A stretch of DNA of 64,000 bases from Azorinus chamasolen. Its lineage: Eukaryota; Mollusca; Bivalvia; Cardiida; Solecurtidae. The stretch spans positions 43,045,552 to 43,109,551 of the forward strand of contig OY755252.1 in NCBI GenBank assembly GCA_963576725.1, written 5' to 3'. Each line of letters begins with the position of its first letter. Position 1 is the stretch's first letter. The translations under genes and the position numbers were made by a program. This document shows positions 54,103 to 64,000 of the stretch, piece by piece. The notes under the pieces were generated by a model. The model searched no databases and was not told the DNA's origin. It was given only the letters and a program-made list of their open reading frames with translations.

Positions 54103-54328
54103 ATTAAGTCATTCCTTCATATTGATGCGTTTTGGCACCTCTGTAAAAGTCACTTTTTGAAACCATTGTGATAAATAGAGCATTTGCTCCTATGGAGAAA
54201 ATGCTCTATTTATCACAATAGTTTAAAAACTACACAATTCTAAAAATTGCCTTTTTGCCAGAAATACTCTCTTTTTCTGTAGATTTTTCCCGAAGAAAAT
54301 GAGTCTAAAAATAACCTATGAGGCATGC
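54103..54328 (-). mobile_element. MITE B, reverse, right end truncated
   Basis: TTAAGTCATTCCTTCATATT, core AGAGCATTTGCTCCTATGG, and AAAAATAACCTATGAGGC without the final GGGTTAA. Confidence 0.82.
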
Positions 54329-54475
54329 CAGTCTGATCAGGGTCTCTTCCCATGCGTAAAGGGTTAGACAACATCATCACTTGGTGACCATTGTTAACAG
54401 TTGTTTTAACCAACACAGGGGTTAGTACTGTTCAATATTGCCAGATGGAGCTAGATCCAACATGCTGGACTATCA

Positions 54476-54660
54476 AACCATTTACTGCATTCACCTTTTT
54501 ACGCCTTTGCAAACAAAGTAGACTCAGATCAGATGACCGATGTAGGATCCGTCTGATCAGGGTCTGCTCTGTTTGCTTATGAAACAATATAGATCTGATT
54601 CTACAGCTGTTGCCATAATAAAAAGACCCTTCTTTCATAATGTCATTTTAAAAAATACAT
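54476..54660 (+). mobile_element. MITE A3, right end lost
   Basis: AAACCATTTACTGCATTCAC, core GATCAGATGACCGATGTAGG with partial mirror, and TATAGATCTGATTCTACAGC. Confidence 0.7.
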
Positions 54661-54672
54661 GATATATTAACA

Positions 54673-55005
54673 TACAGTAAAACCCCTCTAATGCATTACT
54701 TTTGTCCTGCATTAAGCAACAACCTGCTTATAAAGACATCCATGTTTAATCATTAAGTGGTCGCATTAGAGGGTTCTACTGTATCAATATTCATAAACAT
54801 GTAAAACCCCGCTAATGCGACCACCTAAAAGAGGTATAATTCTGAGTGCTAGATGCAGGTGGTAGCTTAATGCAGGAAAAAAGTAATGCAGAAAGCTCCT
54901 AGAGGAGCTTTCTGCATTACTTTTGTCCTGCATTAAGCAACCACCTGCTCATAAAGACAGATATGCTTATTCATTAAGTGGTCGCATTAGAGGGGTTTTA
55001 CTGTA
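54673..55005. mobile_element. MITE C, half copy and full copy in tandem
   Basis: The half copy is 54673-54783 (TA-flanked); the full copy is about 54799-55005 with core GCAGAAAGCTCCTAGAGGAG. Both are followed by TATCAATATTCATA(A/T)ACATG, so the tail was duplicated together with the element. Confidence 0.85.
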
Positions 55006-55026
55006 TCAATATTCATATACATGTAG

Positions 55027-55288
55027 TTAACAGTTCCCACCCTTTCACCTATAAACGTGCTTTTCACGCATTCTCAAACAGAGTAGATCCAAATCAGACT
55101 GCTCCTATAGCAATCGTCTGATCTGAGTCTGCTCTGTTTGCTTTTGACAAGATTCTACAATTTTTTGTCAAAGAAAACAAATTCTGGAAAGACTTACATT
55201 ATACATGTAAAACTTCAGCTTATAAATACATGTATTCATGATGTCATTGAAGTTTCTTCAATGAATATTGAACAGGGGAAAGGGCTAA
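55027..55288 (+). mobile_element. MITE A3
   Basis: TTAACAGTTCCCACCCTTTC, core AATCAGACTGCTCCTATAGC with mirror, and GGGGAAAGGGCTAA. Confidence 0.82.
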
Positions 55289-57074
55289 TAGAAATTAACA
55301 GAAGGGTTTAATCATTCGTCTACAAAGTCTACCGTTAGGCCTAGTGCAGACGATATTTTCTAAGCAGATTTTTTTTTTATTTGATGTTTCGGCCCATCCA
55401 TCGTCCGCCCCTTTTCTTCTTTTAAAGTACATACATATACACAGTAAAGAGTTCAATTACACATTTCTGCTAATCTTAATTGCAAAACGGCTAATCTTAT
55501 AACAGGTGCGCGGCAATCCCTAGTAGTGTTAAAACAGCCAATTCGGCTAATCCTGAATTACCTCCCCTGTCGTTAAGGCCGCTACCTCGCGTAAAACTTT
55601 TTTAGACTGGTGCGAAATTGACTATTGACTGTGCAAGGCCAGCGTTACTGTCAGGAGTCCAATGTTTACATTGACACAGAAATGAGAATATAAAATGTTT
55701 ACAACGTATCAATACTTGATATTTGGTCGAAAAATGTGAAAAACACACAGTTTGGATAAATAGACGACAGAAAAGGTGAGAAAATACACCGCTTATCGAT
55801 ATAGATCTCTCCACTGACACACGTTTTTGTTTGTAATAAGTTTATTTCATATATGGTTAACTTTGAATGAGACACAAAACACACATACGATACACCTATT
55901 CAAGTTTTTTGTACAGGTAACGATCGCGTTTGTGCTGTCATAAAGCTAGTGGAGGTCTTTTTTAACTATTTTAATTCTTTCACCGCGAAATTTTGTCGTC
56001 TGCAAACTTTGACGTCTGGTGCGATTTTCATTTTCTTCATTTTGTTTAAAAATATATTGTTACAGTAATAAACATTGTGGATTTCTCGGCGTGTCATTTG
56101 GATTAAAACTGTTTGCATAGGTAGTCACATATTCGCCATAAAAAAAAGTTAAGAGAACGAATAGAATTCGATGGATCTGCACTTTTCGTAACAGAGTTGA
56201 AGTAATTATAAATCTAACTCTTTAGAATATTGAAATATAAGTTGGAAGTTTAGTCATTAGTATTCCTTCACTTGCATAGACTTGTGTCGAATACGAGTAA
56301 TAACTGTTACTATGGTAAAATAATTACATGTGGTAATTTCCTGTGTCTAATTGTTGTGAATTTAGTCCATTATGTCACTAGATAGAATATATTCTACACG
56401 GGATATGTCTGAACTTATTTTAAAACGTTTAAAATGTCAAGATGTCATTCTAATTGGATTGCCTATTCTTTTTTGTATAAACACAAGCATTCGGGGTTGT
56501 TGTTTTTTATAAATAAACCATTTAGAGTCTAGTATTCAAAGTTTGTGCGTTAAAACTGTGAATGTTATATATAAACCCACATTCGATAAGGAAAAAAGAG
56601 GTGCCAATGACCACTGAAACGTGTATTTTTCCTCTCTGGACCAGACTATCTTTGTCTAGGACTATACTTGCTGTCTGCATTGTATCTCTCTGTCTGTCTG
56701 CGTTACTTTCTGCATACGACTTTGTTTTTCCGCCTCATTTATCCCTATTTCCATACCCATTTTCTTGTTTTATTTCATCTTACCATTCTCCCTTTCTCTG
56801 TATCTCTCCCTCTGTCTCTCTTAACATCATTGCTCAGTACATGTAGTTTCTTAAATCTTGATCGAATTCGAAATAGTCAAACTTGCCTAAGATTCACATT
56901 TGAGCAGGCAAACGTTTTACAGCAGGGTTTGGGAGTAACATACAATGCCGATCCCGAATCGACAGTTGATCTGAGTCCACCCTGTTTTCGAGCACATGTA
57001 AACATAATTCTTTCTTATCAACGCTCATTTACATACTACTGTGTTTAAGAACAAGTTGTTATCTTTTTTATCAA
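55289..57074. other. Longest repeat-poor stretch; no gene recognised
   Basis: Several 60-126-codon frames occur but lack splice sites or recognisable domains; those at 56562-57048 lie in a CT-rich run. It may hold regulatory sequence or exons I cannot identify. Confidence 0.45.
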
Positions 57075-57280
57075 TACAGTAAAACCTGTCCTAAGCGGTC
57101 ATTCATTTATTGAACATAATAATCTTAAAGGCTGCTGGTTGTTTAATACAGGCGAAAGTAATACAGAAAGCTCAATATAGGAGCTTTCTGCATTACTTTT
57201 GACATGTATTAAGCTACCACCTGGCTTACAGGTCCATAATTAGACTTTTTTGATGGCCGTTTAAGACATGTTCTACGGTA
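57075..57280. mobile_element. MITE C
   Basis: TA-flanked CAGTAAAACCTGTCCTAAG ... TAAGACATGTTCTACGG; core CAGAAAGCTCAATATAGGAG with an imperfect left arm. Confidence 0.87.
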
Positions 57281-57380
57281 TGTAGTATTTAAACAACAAA
57301 CAAGTGCAAACACTCTACCTTATCGATAAGCTTAAAACAGATGTTGTTTAATAAACTATTTGCCAAATGTTGTTTTTCTC

Positions 57381-57628
57381 TTAACCTTTTCCCTGTTTAG
57401 TATTCATGTAAGAAATAACAACATCATGAATATATATTAGCTGAATTTCATATGACAGACGAGCACATGACATTTTTTGTTCAAACAGAAACTGTATAAT
57501 CAGATCTATATTAAACCATAAGCAAACAGAGCAGACCCTGATCAGACAGCCCCTATAGGAGCCGTCTGCTCTGGGTCTACTCTGTTTGCAAATGTGTGAA
57601 AAGGAGTTTATATGAGGGAAAGGGTTAA
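57381..57628 (+). mobile_element. MITE A2, full length
   Basis: TTAACCTTTTCCCTG ... GAGGGAAAGGGTTAA; core GATCAGACAGCCCCTATAGG with mirror. Confidence 0.9.
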
Positions 57629-58274
57629 CCATGAATCGCAAGAATACCTATACCAGAAATTATGACGATATCTATTAAGTGAATTTTTATGCTGGCCCCT
57701 GTACAAAGGAGGTTTTTGATAATGGCAGAACCTTAGAGTCATATCTATATTATACCGTAAGCAAACTGTTCAGACCTTAATTGTACGTCTTATAAATGAA
57801 CCGTTTGATCTGGGTCTGCTCGGTTTACAAATGCGTGAAAAGTCGTCTCTATTAGGTACTGGGTTAACCTATAGGTCTTATAAAATGGTACTGGAGAGGC
57901 GAACAGTACAGATACCAGTAATTTTACGACTGCCCTACGCCTCTGCTGTCTCATGGATTTAAAAAAAATGACCCAATGTTCGTACATGAGTAACATAAAC
58001 TTTTCCTACTCTTGTAGCAAGTTTTACTTATTTCCGATTTGTTGAAACCTTTTTAGAAACTATTTGTTCGGAATCCGACAGACTGGATCCTGATGAGAGA
58101 CCGACTTACTGGGCGTATCATCTGTATACAAGCTGTTTGCAAATGCCAACCACGTCTCTCTTAGCATTGCAAGAGTTCATTGAACAGTACAATCATTGAA
58201 CAAGACCTTCATATATATATAACTAATGTACAAATATTTTAATTGACGTGTAGTGGTGGATCTTTGTTCAAGTT

Positions 58275-58393
58275 TTAACCCTTTTCCTCTAACAGCGACG
58301 ACTTGACTCGCATTTGCAAACAGCTTGGATCCAGATGAGACACCGAGTGACTCGACGTCTCATCTGGATCCAATCTGTTTGACACTCGGTTAA
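58275..58393. mobile_element. Palindrome D with TTAA at both ends
   Basis: TTAACCCTTTTCC on the left. The core is CAGCTTGGATCCAGATGAGA, then CACCGAGTGACTCGACG with its mirror; it ends GTTTGACACTCGGTTAA. This is the clearest D copy. Confidence 0.8.
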
Positions 58394-59009
58394 TAGTTTC
58401 TAAAGAGTTTGACCGACTCGAAAATAGTAAAACTTGCACAAGGTCCAAAATTGAGCAGACATTTTTTTGTTCACAGTGGAGTAACGGTTAACGTTATGTC
58501 TATATCGCCAACGAGGGAAATAATCATTACTATCTAGAAATCATACCCCGGCATATTATTGGGTATGCGGTACCTGAATCAAGCTAATGAGGACATTGTG
58601 TACATTATAATATTGCTATTAACGGCTCCATTTGATCATATCAATTGAATTCCTGCCATAGATAGTTAGATATCGAGACACATTTAACAGGTGATTAATA
58701 GTTTGAACCGCTCTTTGCGAATCTATACCCCATGTGTTATGAGTCGCTGTGTACAGTGTAGACCCTGATCAGTTGGTTGGTTAATTTGTTGTCAAAGATT
58801 CGTAATTTACCATATAAGGTTTATGCACGCCCAGAGAGTGGTGAGCGTTTACATGATAATCCTCTTGCGGTTCCATGGTTCTTTAACCATTTACCTGACA
58901 GGGACACCTCTTTGTGATTTTGCAAACAGAGTAGACCTAGACCAGGACCTGTTCTGTTTACTTTTGGAATTAGATAGATCTACAGTTTCTGCCAAAGCCA
59001 AACCATTTA

Positions 59010-59115
59010 ATACAGCAGAACCTGTCTTGAGCAGCCATAAAAATGTAATTATGTATTTGTAAGGCATGTGGTAGCTTAATGCACGTAAAACGTAATGAAG
59101 AAAGCTCCTATAAAG
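59010..59115. repeat. MITE C, left half
   Basis: TACAGCAGAACCTGTCTTGA, GGTAGCTTAATGCACG, GAAGAAAGCTCCTATA; broken at the centre. Confidence 0.65.
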
Positions 59116-59484
59116 GCATGTATTCTGATGAGACGCTGAGTTACTCGTTGAAAGGCAGTTAGACGGAGTAAAGCATGTAGCGTGACCCAGACGAGGAATC
59201 CTACCGCTATGACAGGGAAAGATCAATCAATTGATCATACTTGGTGGTAGATCTTGATCGTATTCCACATCTAGATCGATAATGACACACTATGGGTGCA
59301 TATTAGTCTTCAGTCGTCCAGACTGTAATCCAATAGTTAACGCGATTACACAACGGTGGCATATTTGATTTACCCTTAACCCTTTGATATTTATGTAAGA
59401 AATTATTAATTAGATGATGTGTTATACTGGCTATGAAAACACTCATTTTTGGTCGTGGCAGAAATTGCAAAATCATACGTACAT

Positions 59485-59735
59485 AGAGGACCTTACATTC
59501 GTGTTCATTACAAATTGTTTTTATAAAACGATTTTACTATAATAATATGACACGAGTGTAATAGTATTCATTATAGTAAACGAGTTTCATGAAAACAATT
59601 TGTAATGAACGCGAATGTAAGATTCTTTTTATCACATAATCCTTAAACGTGTCATAGAAAGTGAAACAGACTACCTGTCGGCTGTTTCGACCATGGCTTA
59701 CAGCGTAGTACAGTCAGATTCAAACTTCTCATTTG
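59485..59735 (+). mobile_element. Element G, second copy with an internal palindrome
   Basis: TAGAGGACCTTACATTCGTG, TTCATTACAAATTGTTTT, then an inverted copy (AAAACAATTTGTAATGAACG, TGTAAGATTC) by 59630, followed by the G tail AGAAAGTGAAACAGACTACC. Unlike the copy at 6269, the left block is present in both orientations. Confidence 0.65.
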
Positions 59736-59809
59736 CATAAAAATGCACTAGTGCATTTCCGCGATTTACGTCACTCTTTTCGGCACTCTCACATGGCAGG
59801 TTATGGGAT

Positions 59810-59938
59810 AATTATGTTATCAGCAAACGGAGGAATATCCTGATCTGATGAGTCCCACAAAGCTACAATGTCGTCTGAGCTGGGTCTACTATGTTTGCAA
59901 AGGTGTTAAAAAGACGTATCTATGGAGTAAACGGTTAA
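59810..59938 (+). repeat. MITE A2, right part
   Basis: ATCAGCAAACGGAGGAATAT, GTCTGAGCTGGGTCTACTAT, GGAGTAAACGGTTAA. Confidence 0.6.
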
Positions 59939-60207
59939 CCAAAAACATCAAATATCTGATATGATTGTGATAAAATATATTTTAACCTGAAAAAATATGC
60001 GTGCATTGCTCTGCCCATGGTGAGTGTTAAACGTGATTTAGATAGTGTACCAACAAATACAATAAGTGCATTTATTGCCATGGCAAACAGCAGAGACTGT
60101 ATCATATAAGCAAGCAATGTCGTCCGGTCTGGGTCTACTCTGCAAACCGCCAAAAAGGCGCCTCTTTCCTTCGCTGCAAAAGGCGAACCTGTGATGATCT
60201 TTACAAA

Positions 60208-60386
60208 TACGGTAGAACATCGGAAAGAGGTCTATACAGGTGGTAGCTTAATACAGGTCCAAAGTGATGCAAAAAGCTCCTTTAGGAGCTCTCTGTATTA
60301 CTTTTGCCCTGGATTAAGCAACCACCTGCTGTTTAAGATTATTGTGCCCAATCAATCTAAGGTCGCTTAAGACATGCCTTACTGTA
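60208..60386. mobile_element. MITE C
   Basis: TACGGTAGAACATCGG ... AAGACATGCCTTACTGTA; core AAAAAGCTCCTTTAGGAGCT. Confidence 0.83.
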
Positions 60387-60487
60387 ATTTGAATCCTAAT
60401 GAGATATGTCAACTGTATCCAAACGGTATGCAAAGACTATAATGAAGTCGGCCGTAAACAGCTGCTGAAGTAATACATTTCTCCTTC

Positions 60488-60695
60488 TTTACCCATTCCC
60501 TGTTGTATATTTACATATATCTTCACTGTGTACAAGTATTTCGCTGTGCAATCACTGCTGTGGAGTGCACTTGTTGCACAATTAACTTGTAAATAGTGCA
60601 GACCCTGATGAGACAGCTCCTGCAGGAGCTGTCTCATCTGGGTCTTCACTATTTACAGGTAGGTATATTGACGTGAATAGCAAGCGAAGGGTTAA
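60488..60695 (-). mobile_element. MITE F, reverse
   Basis: TTTACCCATTCCCTG; CTGCTGTGGAGTGCAC; core GATGAGACAGCTCCTGCAGG with an exact mirror; end CAAGCGAAGGGTTAA. Confidence 0.9.
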
Positions 60696-60756
60696 GTAGC
60701 TAACTTGTGTCAGTTTCTATTCAAATATATTTCAGTTAACAAATATTAATAATGCT

Positions 60757-61011
60757 TATCCCTTTCCTTCATATAAACGTGTTTTCGCGCATTTGCAAAC
60801 CGAGTAGACCCTGATCAGGCGGTTTCTATAGGGACCGTCTTATCAGGGTCTGTTCTGTTTGCTAAAGGAATTTGAGAAACATGCTTCTTTACTTTCTAAA
60901 ATCGACACAATGTTCCACGTTCCATATTTCATTATACATGTAACTAGTTTGACCATTAATATCCAATAGGTATTGAAATTTGGTATAAACATAGAACAGG
61001 GAAATGGTTAA
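60757..61011 (+). mobile_element. MITE A1
   Basis: TATCCCTTTCCTTCATATAA, core GATCAGGCGGTTTCTATAGG, long arm, and AACAGGGAAATGGTTAA. Confidence 0.85.
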
Positions 61012-61039
61012 CTGTTCTCGTGCGTGACTTAATTGTCAT

Positions 61040-61101
61040 TTGCAGCCAGTTTGGATCCAGATGAAACATCACTAGGCGTCTCATCTGGATCCAAACTGTT
61101 T
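61040..61101. repeat. Palindrome D
   Basis: CAGTTTGGATCCAGATGA and its mirror TCATCTGGATCCAAACTG around a short asymmetric centre. Confidence 0.85.
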
Positions 61102-61276
61102 GACATTTTGATTGTGTTACCGAAAATAAATTGAAGTAAACTGAACTAGGCAATAATCGTCGAGCCTTGGATAATCCTGGCGGAGAAAGGGTTAGGTCGC
61201 GTGTAATTGTTTTTAACAGTTTTTACAGTGTTTGGGCTATCGTATAGTATACAGTAGACATGGACGCGCGTGTCAC

Positions 61277-61509
61277 TTAACCCATTGCCTCATACATGTA
61301 GGTTATTTTTAGATTCAACCCCTTTGAATAAATCTACCGAAGAGGAGCATTAACTAGAGAAAAGGAACACTTTAAAAATTGTAATTTGAAACCATTGTGA
61401 TAAATAGAGCATTTGCTCCTATAGGAGCAAATGCTCTATTATCACAATGGTTTCAACAGGTAATTTTTACAGAGGCGTAGAAAGGCGTATTTATGGTGGA
61501 AATGGTTAT
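61277..61509 (+). mobile_element. MITE B
   Basis: TTAACCCATTGCCTC ... GGTGGAAATGGTTA; perfect core with centre at 61415-61428. Confidence 0.9.
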
Positions 61510-61976
61510 GATACATGACCGGTCTTAGCACGCAAATGACCGGTATTTGGTCTTAACTCGAAGACCCAAGGTTATAAACGTTTACTCTTTGAATATTCAT
61601 GCTAGAAATAATGGCATGATTAAGAGATGAACACGGGACATTTTGGCCATGGCAGAAACTATAGAATCGGGTCTATATTATTCCATATACAAACAAGACA
61701 GGCCCTGATCAGACGGACCCTATATGAACCGTCTGGTCTGGGGCTACCCTATTTGTATAGGTATAAAAAGCGTTTAAATAAAGTAAAGGGCTAAATAGGA
61801 AATACTGGAGAACCGAACCGTTTACCAGAACGGACAACCTGACTGTCTGCCGGTGCAATGCTGTTCTGTACATTTGTTTATACACAGTAAAACCCATCTT
61901 AACCAGACGTAAATATTGGTCTTGGAGACAGGTGGCAGCTCAGTGCAGGGTGATACTTATTAAATTATCGTAACTA

Positions 61977-62023
61977 TTAACATACGACGATCACAACTAG
62001 AAGTCTCGATCGTCGTATGTTTA
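61977..62023. repeat. Inverted repeat next to TTAA
   Basis: TTAACATACGACGATC and GATCGTCGTATGTTTAA around a 15-bp loop. Confidence 0.75.
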
Positions 62024-62209
62024 AACTTACGAGACGAGACTTGTCGCACGAGACAAGCCTAAAATGTTGCACACTAGATAGTGCGACAGTTTCAACTGTT
62101 CGAGTAAAATATAGACTTACAATAATTTTGGTCGAAACTTCTTTAGTAGACTGGTCCCGGGATTTTAAACGCCTTATAATGGTGAACTCGAATACAAGTT
62201 TTGGATAGA

Positions 62210-62443
62210 GTTAACACTACGTCATTTGACACCTTTGGAAAAATGTATACCCATATCAGACAGCTCATATAAGAGTCGTGTGATCAGGGTATGCTCTGTT
62301 TGCTTACGAAAGAATATGGATCTATTTCTACAGTTTCTGCCATTGTCACATTTCCCTTGTACATGATCATTAGTATTAAAAAAACTAACTAATATTACAT
62401 ATAATTATTTTTGACATGTATATTCGTGAAGTAAAGGGTTAAT
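62210..62443 (+). mobile_element. MITE A3
   Basis: GTTAACACTACGTC start, core ATCAGACAGCTCATATAAGA with imperfect mirror, and GTAAAGGGTTAA end. Confidence 0.8.
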
Positions 62444-62740
62444 AAAATAACAATAAAACTCTATAGTCTGACACTACATGTATGCTCTGTTTCGATCTTA
62501 TCACCGATAAGGCATGTAAGGTATGATTGCCAGGTAGGGTAGTCTAGGTTTTGACACAACACGGGTAGATTCATATAAGTATGTTAAACACAGTGGTTGT
62601 TTCGTCACTGGATTATGGGCTTATCTGAAATACAAACTTTTCAATTTGTTGGGTAATCTTTTCAATATGACTGAATAGAGCAGTATTGGTTCGTCAATTT
62701 TATGAAGGCCGTACTTCTAGCAATGTACATGGACATATGC

Positions 62741-63210
62741 TTAACCCTTTCCTTCGCAGAAACACATTTTCACGCATTTGCACTCTGTGCATGGGAGTCG
62801 TCTGATCAGGGTCTACACTGTTTGATTATGGAATAATATAGATCTGACTATAGTTTCTACCAATAGCAAAACAATCTGTGTACACACGTCATTATGAAAT
62901 TAATCTAATAGATATTAACACATTACCCCCTAGTGATGCATTTTTGCGCCTCTATAAAATTCACATTGTGAAACCATTGTGATAAATAGAGCATTTGCTC
63001 CATATGAGCATATGCCCCAAATATGCTCTATTTATCACAATGGTTTCAATACTACTCAATTCTAAAGCTTCCCTTTTCTATAATTAATGCCCCTTTTGGG
63101 TAGATTAATTCAAAAAGGTTGGGCCTAAAAATAGCCTAGGAGAGAATGAGTCAATGATGCCATTAAAAGTTTTCTTCTAACATAAGTATATTCAGCGGGG
63201 AAAGGGTTAA
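62741..63210 (+). mobile_element. MITE A3 with a nested B
   Basis: TTAACCCTTTCCTTCGC ... GGGGAAAGGGTTAA. It is interrupted in its right arm by the B at 62925-63154. Most of the left core arm is lost. Confidence 0.87.
62925..63154 (-). mobile_element. MITE B nested in A3
   Basis: TTAACACATTACCCCC; core GAGCATTTGCTCCATATGAG with an enlarged centre; right end GAGAATGAG followed by TCAA (mutated TTAA). Confidence 0.87.
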
Positions 63211-63411
63211 CTATTTACTTTCTACGCATTTGCAAACAGAGTAGACCCAGATCAGATCTGCCCTCTTTGCTTATGAAATAATATAGATCTGATTTTACAG
63301 TTCTGGCACGACCAATACTCCCTGTGTCCTGTGCTGTTATAACAAATTAATACAATGCATATTCATGATGTCATTATTTCTTGTATGAATATTAATGGAG
63401 TAAAGGATTAA
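63207..63411 (+). mobile_element. MITE A3 abutting, collapsed core
   Basis: Shares the TTAA at 63207-63210; GCAAACAGAGTAGACCCAGA is followed at once by TCAGATCTGCCCTC; end GTAAAGGATTAA. Confidence 0.85.
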
Positions 63412-63425
63412 AGTGACATTTCTGA

Positions 63426-63540
63426 TTAACTATTTACCTGATAGAAATACATTTGTCCACCTTTACAAACAGAGTAGACCCATATCAAACGGCCCCCGTA
63501 CGAGCGGTCTGATCAAGATCTGGGTCCATGCTTATAAAGC
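63426..63540 (+). mobile_element. MITE A3, left part
   Basis: TTAACTATTTACCTG; core CATATCAAACGGCCCCCGTA; interrupted after TCTGGGTCCATGC. An A3 tail (TTACACGAATATTCAACGGG) reappears near 63740-63760. Confidence 0.7.
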
Positions 63541-63560
63541 TTTTAGTTGAGTCTGAGTTC

Positions 63561-63629
63561 GTTCTCAATTTTTGATTGGTCAGATTTGAGCCTTTGGCTC
63601 AAATCTGACCAATCAAAACATTGAGAACT
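63561..63629. repeat. Inverted repeat, arms of about 33 bp, inserted in an A3
   Basis: Arms with GATTGGTCAGATTTGAGCC and its mirror around TTT. A third arm copy (AACTCAAATCTGACCAATCA) follows at 63626-63647. Confidence 0.85.
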
Positions 63630-64000
63630 CAAATCTGACCAATCAAAAGCTTCATTTAGACCTGAGTGCACAGATACTGTCATGGTGAACACCTTTCTCG
63701 TTTATAAAAAGTGAAGTTAATTCTTTGATGTCATCATTTCTTACACGAATATTCAACGGGCAAAATTTTTACATATATGAGCCTACATGTAATTAACGAC
63801 TTTTGTAAGCAGGTGGATCCTCATGTAGGACACAAGATATGAATGAATGAATTAATGTGTACTGGTCCATGGATGGACCTTTAAATGAGAGGGGTTTCAC
63901 TGTATGTGGGTGTGTAGGTACTTATTTCTCATTTTATATATTCATTTATTTAAAGCACCAGAGCAAATTACGATGTAGTTTTTGAATTTCGGTTTTTTGA

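Noticed and set aside
56562..57048. Possible secreted or membrane protein with leucine-rich frames
   Set aside because: The region is a CT-rich low-complexity run; two overlapping frames look equally hydrophobic, and no splice sites or homologous domain were found.

Overview
The window is nuclear DNA of a metazoan, most likely a bivalve mollusc. It is AT-rich, has one clearly recognisable spliced housekeeping gene (a RAB32/RAB38-type small GTPase), and is otherwise packed with short palindromic transposable elements, tRNA-derived SINE copies, simple-sequence arrays and the GCTCACC-bordered tandem-core elements I associate with bivalve genomes. No bacterial, organellar, CRISPR or viral gene was seen. 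The host assignment is inference.

Layout. 1-3100: a low-repeat, promoter-like region (about 1640-1995) lies between a possible minus-strand gene and a well-supported two-exon plus-strand gene for a 99-residue basic protein that I do not recognise. 3100-18000: repeat-dominated intergenic DNA with many palindromic elements, a SINE, a 24-bp minisatellite and a 36-bp minisatellite. 18002-31717: the RAB32-like gene in five coding pieces; the first holds only the initiator ATG, the second ends at a GC donor, and the last ends in a CC prenylation motif followed by a poly(A) signal. Its introns are filled with nested elements, a degenerate retroelement, a LINE tail, a 19-bp minisatellite and a pogo-like element. 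31930-64000: intergenic repeats, including two GCTCACC-bordered elements, a hAT transposon remnant, a tyrosine-recombinase fragment joined to a 270-bp satellite, and a reverse SINE.

The dominant components are short non-coding palindromic elements, lettered here for reference. A (subtypes A1, A2, A3) and B have TTAA at both ends and start TTAACCC(T/A)TTCC, which suggests piggyBac-like MITEs. C starts CAGTA and is flanked by TA, like pogo/Tc1 MITEs. F is a TTAA relative of A. D, E, G and H are other palindromes. The most notable observation is that A, B and C, with different ends and different target sites, share the same palindromic centre GCTCCTATAGGAGC, and that copy-specific changes occur symmetrically on both arms. 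This points to a shared hairpin module and arm-to-arm homogenisation. Several minisatellites appear to have grown from element arms, and new elements repeatedly land in the TTAA of older ones.

Limits: everything was read by eye. Exon joins rest on splice consensus and frame continuity without transcript data, and element borders are exact only where TTAA, TA or a nested insertion defines them.
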